A stretch of DNA of 7,145 nucleotides, from assembly GCA_052143655.1 (NCBI GenBank), contig JBKQSL010000428.1, positions 1 to 7,145 of the forward strand. The letters are read 5' to 3'. Numbering within the stretch: the first letter of the stretch is position 1; each line of letters opens with the position of its first letter. This document shows, piece by piece, positions 6,122 through 7,145 of this stretch. The DNA comes from CAVSUR01 sp052143655 (GTDB lineage: Bacteria > Actinomycetota > Actinomycetes > Streptosporangiales > Streptosporangiaceae). The position numbers and the translations under genes are program-made. Below the pieces are notes generated by a model. It searched no databases, was not told the DNA's origin, and saw only the letters and a list, made by a program, of their open reading frames with translations.

Positions 6122-6183
6122 GCTGCCCCGCCAGCATCGCGCTGCCGGACTGCCGCAGGCGTGGTCCCGGGGCGGTCGCAGCC
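6121..6183 (+). terminator. Candidate stem-loop terminator after the PRC-barrel-like gene
   Basis: GGCTGC (6121-6126) pairs with GCAGCC (6178-6183). After a small internal loop, CCGCC (6128-6132) pairs with GGCGG (6171-6175). The roughly 38-nt apical part is itself G+C-rich and could fold further. The structure starts at the stop codon, which favours a terminator, but G+C-rich DNA forms such pairings readily. Confidence 0.3.
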
Positions 6184-6208
6184 GCCGGCCGGTTCGCCGC
6201 GGGTGCCA

Positions 6209-6225
6209 GCGGGTACTAGACCCGC
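6209..6225. repeat. 17-bp inverted repeat GCGGGT-N5-ACCCGC
   Basis: GCGGGT (6209-6214) and ACCCGC (6220-6225) are perfect 6-bp arms around ACTAG, in the gap between the PRC-barrel-like and DUF4118 genes. The size suits a dimeric regulator site or a short RNA hairpin. Chance is not excluded. Confidence 0.3.
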
Positions 6226-6255
6226 CAGGACCGTGCATGGATTCTGGCTGCGGCT

Positions 6256-6303
6256 GTTAGGGAAGCGTTAGGAAAAGCCCTGCTGGCCTCCCGCGGGTAT
6301 TGA
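6256..6303 (+). promoter_or_regulatory. Tandem 11-bp-period direct repeat (OmpR/PhoB-type box) with a possible -10, upstream of the DUF4118 gene
   Basis: GTTAGGGAA (6256-6264) and GTTAGGAAA (6267-6275) match at 8 of 9 positions and start exactly 11 bp apart, one helical turn. Head-to-tail half-sites with this period are the standard target layout of OmpR/PhoB-family winged-helix response regulators. The segment is visibly A+T-richer than its flanks. TATTGA (6298-6303) lies 22 bp further on and could be a -10, so a bound regulator would stand at or just upstream of the -35 position. No RNA start is proven. The regulator is unknown; KdpE is a candidate only because the gene downstream is KdpD-like. 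Confidence 0.45.
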
Positions 6304-6380
6304 CTGCCAGCGGGCGGCGGCCACGGGCCCTCGTTGGCCGCCGCCCAGCCGAGGGCAGGCCCCGCAGGAGGTGCCCGCAG

Positions 6381-7133
6381 ATGACCCGTTATGTGACCAG
6401 GGACCTGGCGGCTGTCGGCGCCGCGATCGCGGCGCCGCTGCTGGCCGCGCTGGTGCTGCTGCCGTGGCGCTCCGACTGGTCGAACACCAACGTGGCACTG
6501 CTCCTGGTGGTGGTCATCGTCGCGGTAGCCGCGATCGGCAACCGCCTCGCCGGCGCGCTCGCGGCGGTCGGCGCGGCGGTCTGGTTCGACTTCTTCTACA
6601 CGGTGCCTTACGAGCGGTTCAGCATCCGCAGCTCGTCGGACATCCGGACGTTCATCCTGCTGCTGGTGGCAGGAGTGGCGGTGTCCCAGCTGGCCGCGCG
6701 GGCGCGGCGGCTGAAGGTGATCACTATCACTGACGCGCGGTACCTGGGGCTGATCCGGGAGAGCGCGGCGCTAGCCCAGACGGCCCGCTCCCCGGACGCT
6801 GTGGTTGACCATGTCCGGCAGCAGCTCACCGGGCTGCTTGAGCTGACCGCCTGCCGGTTCGAGTACGGCACCCTGCTCGGTCACCCGCCGCGGCTGGAGC
6901 CTGACGGCACGATCGTGACCAGGCATGGCCGCTGGGACGCCGATCAGGCCGGGATGCCCGCCGAGGACGTGGAACTGCGGGTATTCGGCAACGGCGAGTA
7001 TTACGGCCGGTACATGCTGACCCCGAAGGCCGGCTCCGCGCCGCCGCTGCAGGCCAGGCTGGTGGCCGTCACCCTCGCTGACCTGGCCGGGCGGGCGCTG
7101 GGCGGCGCGGCACCCGCCCGGCAGGACAGCTGA
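6381..7133 (+). CDS. DUF4118 (KdpD-like) four-helix membrane protein with GAF-like tail, no histidine kinase domain
   Basis: The 250-residue product begins with a DUF4118 domain, the membrane part of the potassium sensor KdpD. Helices fall near 8-27, 37-53, 56-72 and 89-106. The hallmark 'WFDFFYTVPYERFSI' (68-82) corresponds to the KdpD 'FFFTEPY' region before the last helix, and Arg-rich 'RARRLK' follows that helix. Residues about 118-240 look like a cytoplasmic GAF-like domain, linked by the helical 'RESAALAQTARSPDAVVDHV' segment typical of KdpD-like linkers. In KdpD this would continue into HisKA and HATPase domains, but here a TGA ends the frame at 7133. The N-terminal KdpD/Usp ATP-binding part is also absent. 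AGGAGGT (6366-6372) with 8 nt spacing fixes the ATG at 6381. It may sense a membrane or ionic signal, or modulate a KdpD/KdpE system, but no partner is visible. Downstream genes lie outside the window. Confidence 0.85.
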   Translation: MTRYVTRDLAAVGAAIAAPLLAALVLLPWRSDWSNTNVALLLVVVIVAVAAIGNRLAGALAAVGAAVWFDFFYTVPYERFSIRSSSDIRTFILLLVAGVAVSQLAARARRLKVITITDARYLGLIRESAALAQTARSPDAVVDHVRQQLTGLLELTACRFEYGTLLGHPPRLEPDGTIVTRHGRWDADQAGMPAEDVELRVFGNGEYYGRYMLTPKAGSAPPLQARLVAVTLADLAGRALGGAAPARQDS

Positions 7134-7145
7134 CGACCCGGCCGG

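Noticed and set aside
4382..6238. Long minus-strand ORF of 618 codons extending upstream of the PD40 gene
   Set aside because: The upstream 213 codons are antisense to the PRC-barrel-like gene and lack domain character. The membrane anchor and a good ribosome-binding site point to a start at 5599.
6300..6305. TTGACT as a -35 box before the DUF4118 gene
   Set aside because: No A+T-containing -10 lies 16-19 nt downstream; that stretch is ACGGGCCC.

Overview
The window is about 70% G+C, and every convincing gene has the strong third-codon-position G/C bias of a high-GC actinomycete. Actinomycetota is my inference from composition, alanine/glycine/proline-rich proteins, actinobacterial-looking families and hairpins without U-tracts; I cannot name a genus. 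I see no RNA genes, CRISPR arrays, insertion sequences or phage genes.

Layout. (1) 3-320 (+): the 3' end of a sugar-lactone oxidase of the D-arabinono-1,4-lactone oxidase type, cut by the window edge. (2) 321-820: a 500-bp gap with a hairpin after the oxidase, a marked A+T-rich dip at about 421-540, and a doubtful 68-codon ORF that overlaps the next start by ATGA. (3) 821-2593 and 2656-3729 (+): a probable two-gene operon of a Wzx/MOP-type polysaccharide flippase and a PAP2-fold membrane protein with a partly lost catalytic signature, closed by a perfect 20-bp terminator hairpin. (4) 4054-4371 (+): a small two-helix membrane protein with a Cys/His cluster at its N-terminus. (5) 4382-5599 (-): a membrane-anchored extracytoplasmic protein with one clear PD40-type propeller motif, convergent with the previous gene. 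(6) 5762-6121 (+): a small PRC-barrel-like protein, divergent from the PD40 gene. (7) 6381-7133 (+): a DUF4118 (KdpD-like four-helix) protein with a GAF-like tail and no kinase domain. An 11-bp-period direct repeat, typical of OmpR-family regulator sites, lies upstream.

How the genes fit together. The flippase and PAP2 protein are the only pair whose jobs connect plausibly: both would act on lipid-linked envelope glycans or polyprenyl phosphates, although no glycosyltransferase is in view. Four of the remaining five genes (the PAP2-downstream small protein, the PD40 protein, the DUF4118 protein and the flippase operon) are membrane or envelope associated. I see no evidence that they form one system. 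The region reads as ordinary accessory actinobacterial chromosome. The points most worth checking are the degenerate PAP2 active site, the kinase-less KdpD-like protein with its direct-repeat operator, and the A+T-rich dip before the flippase.
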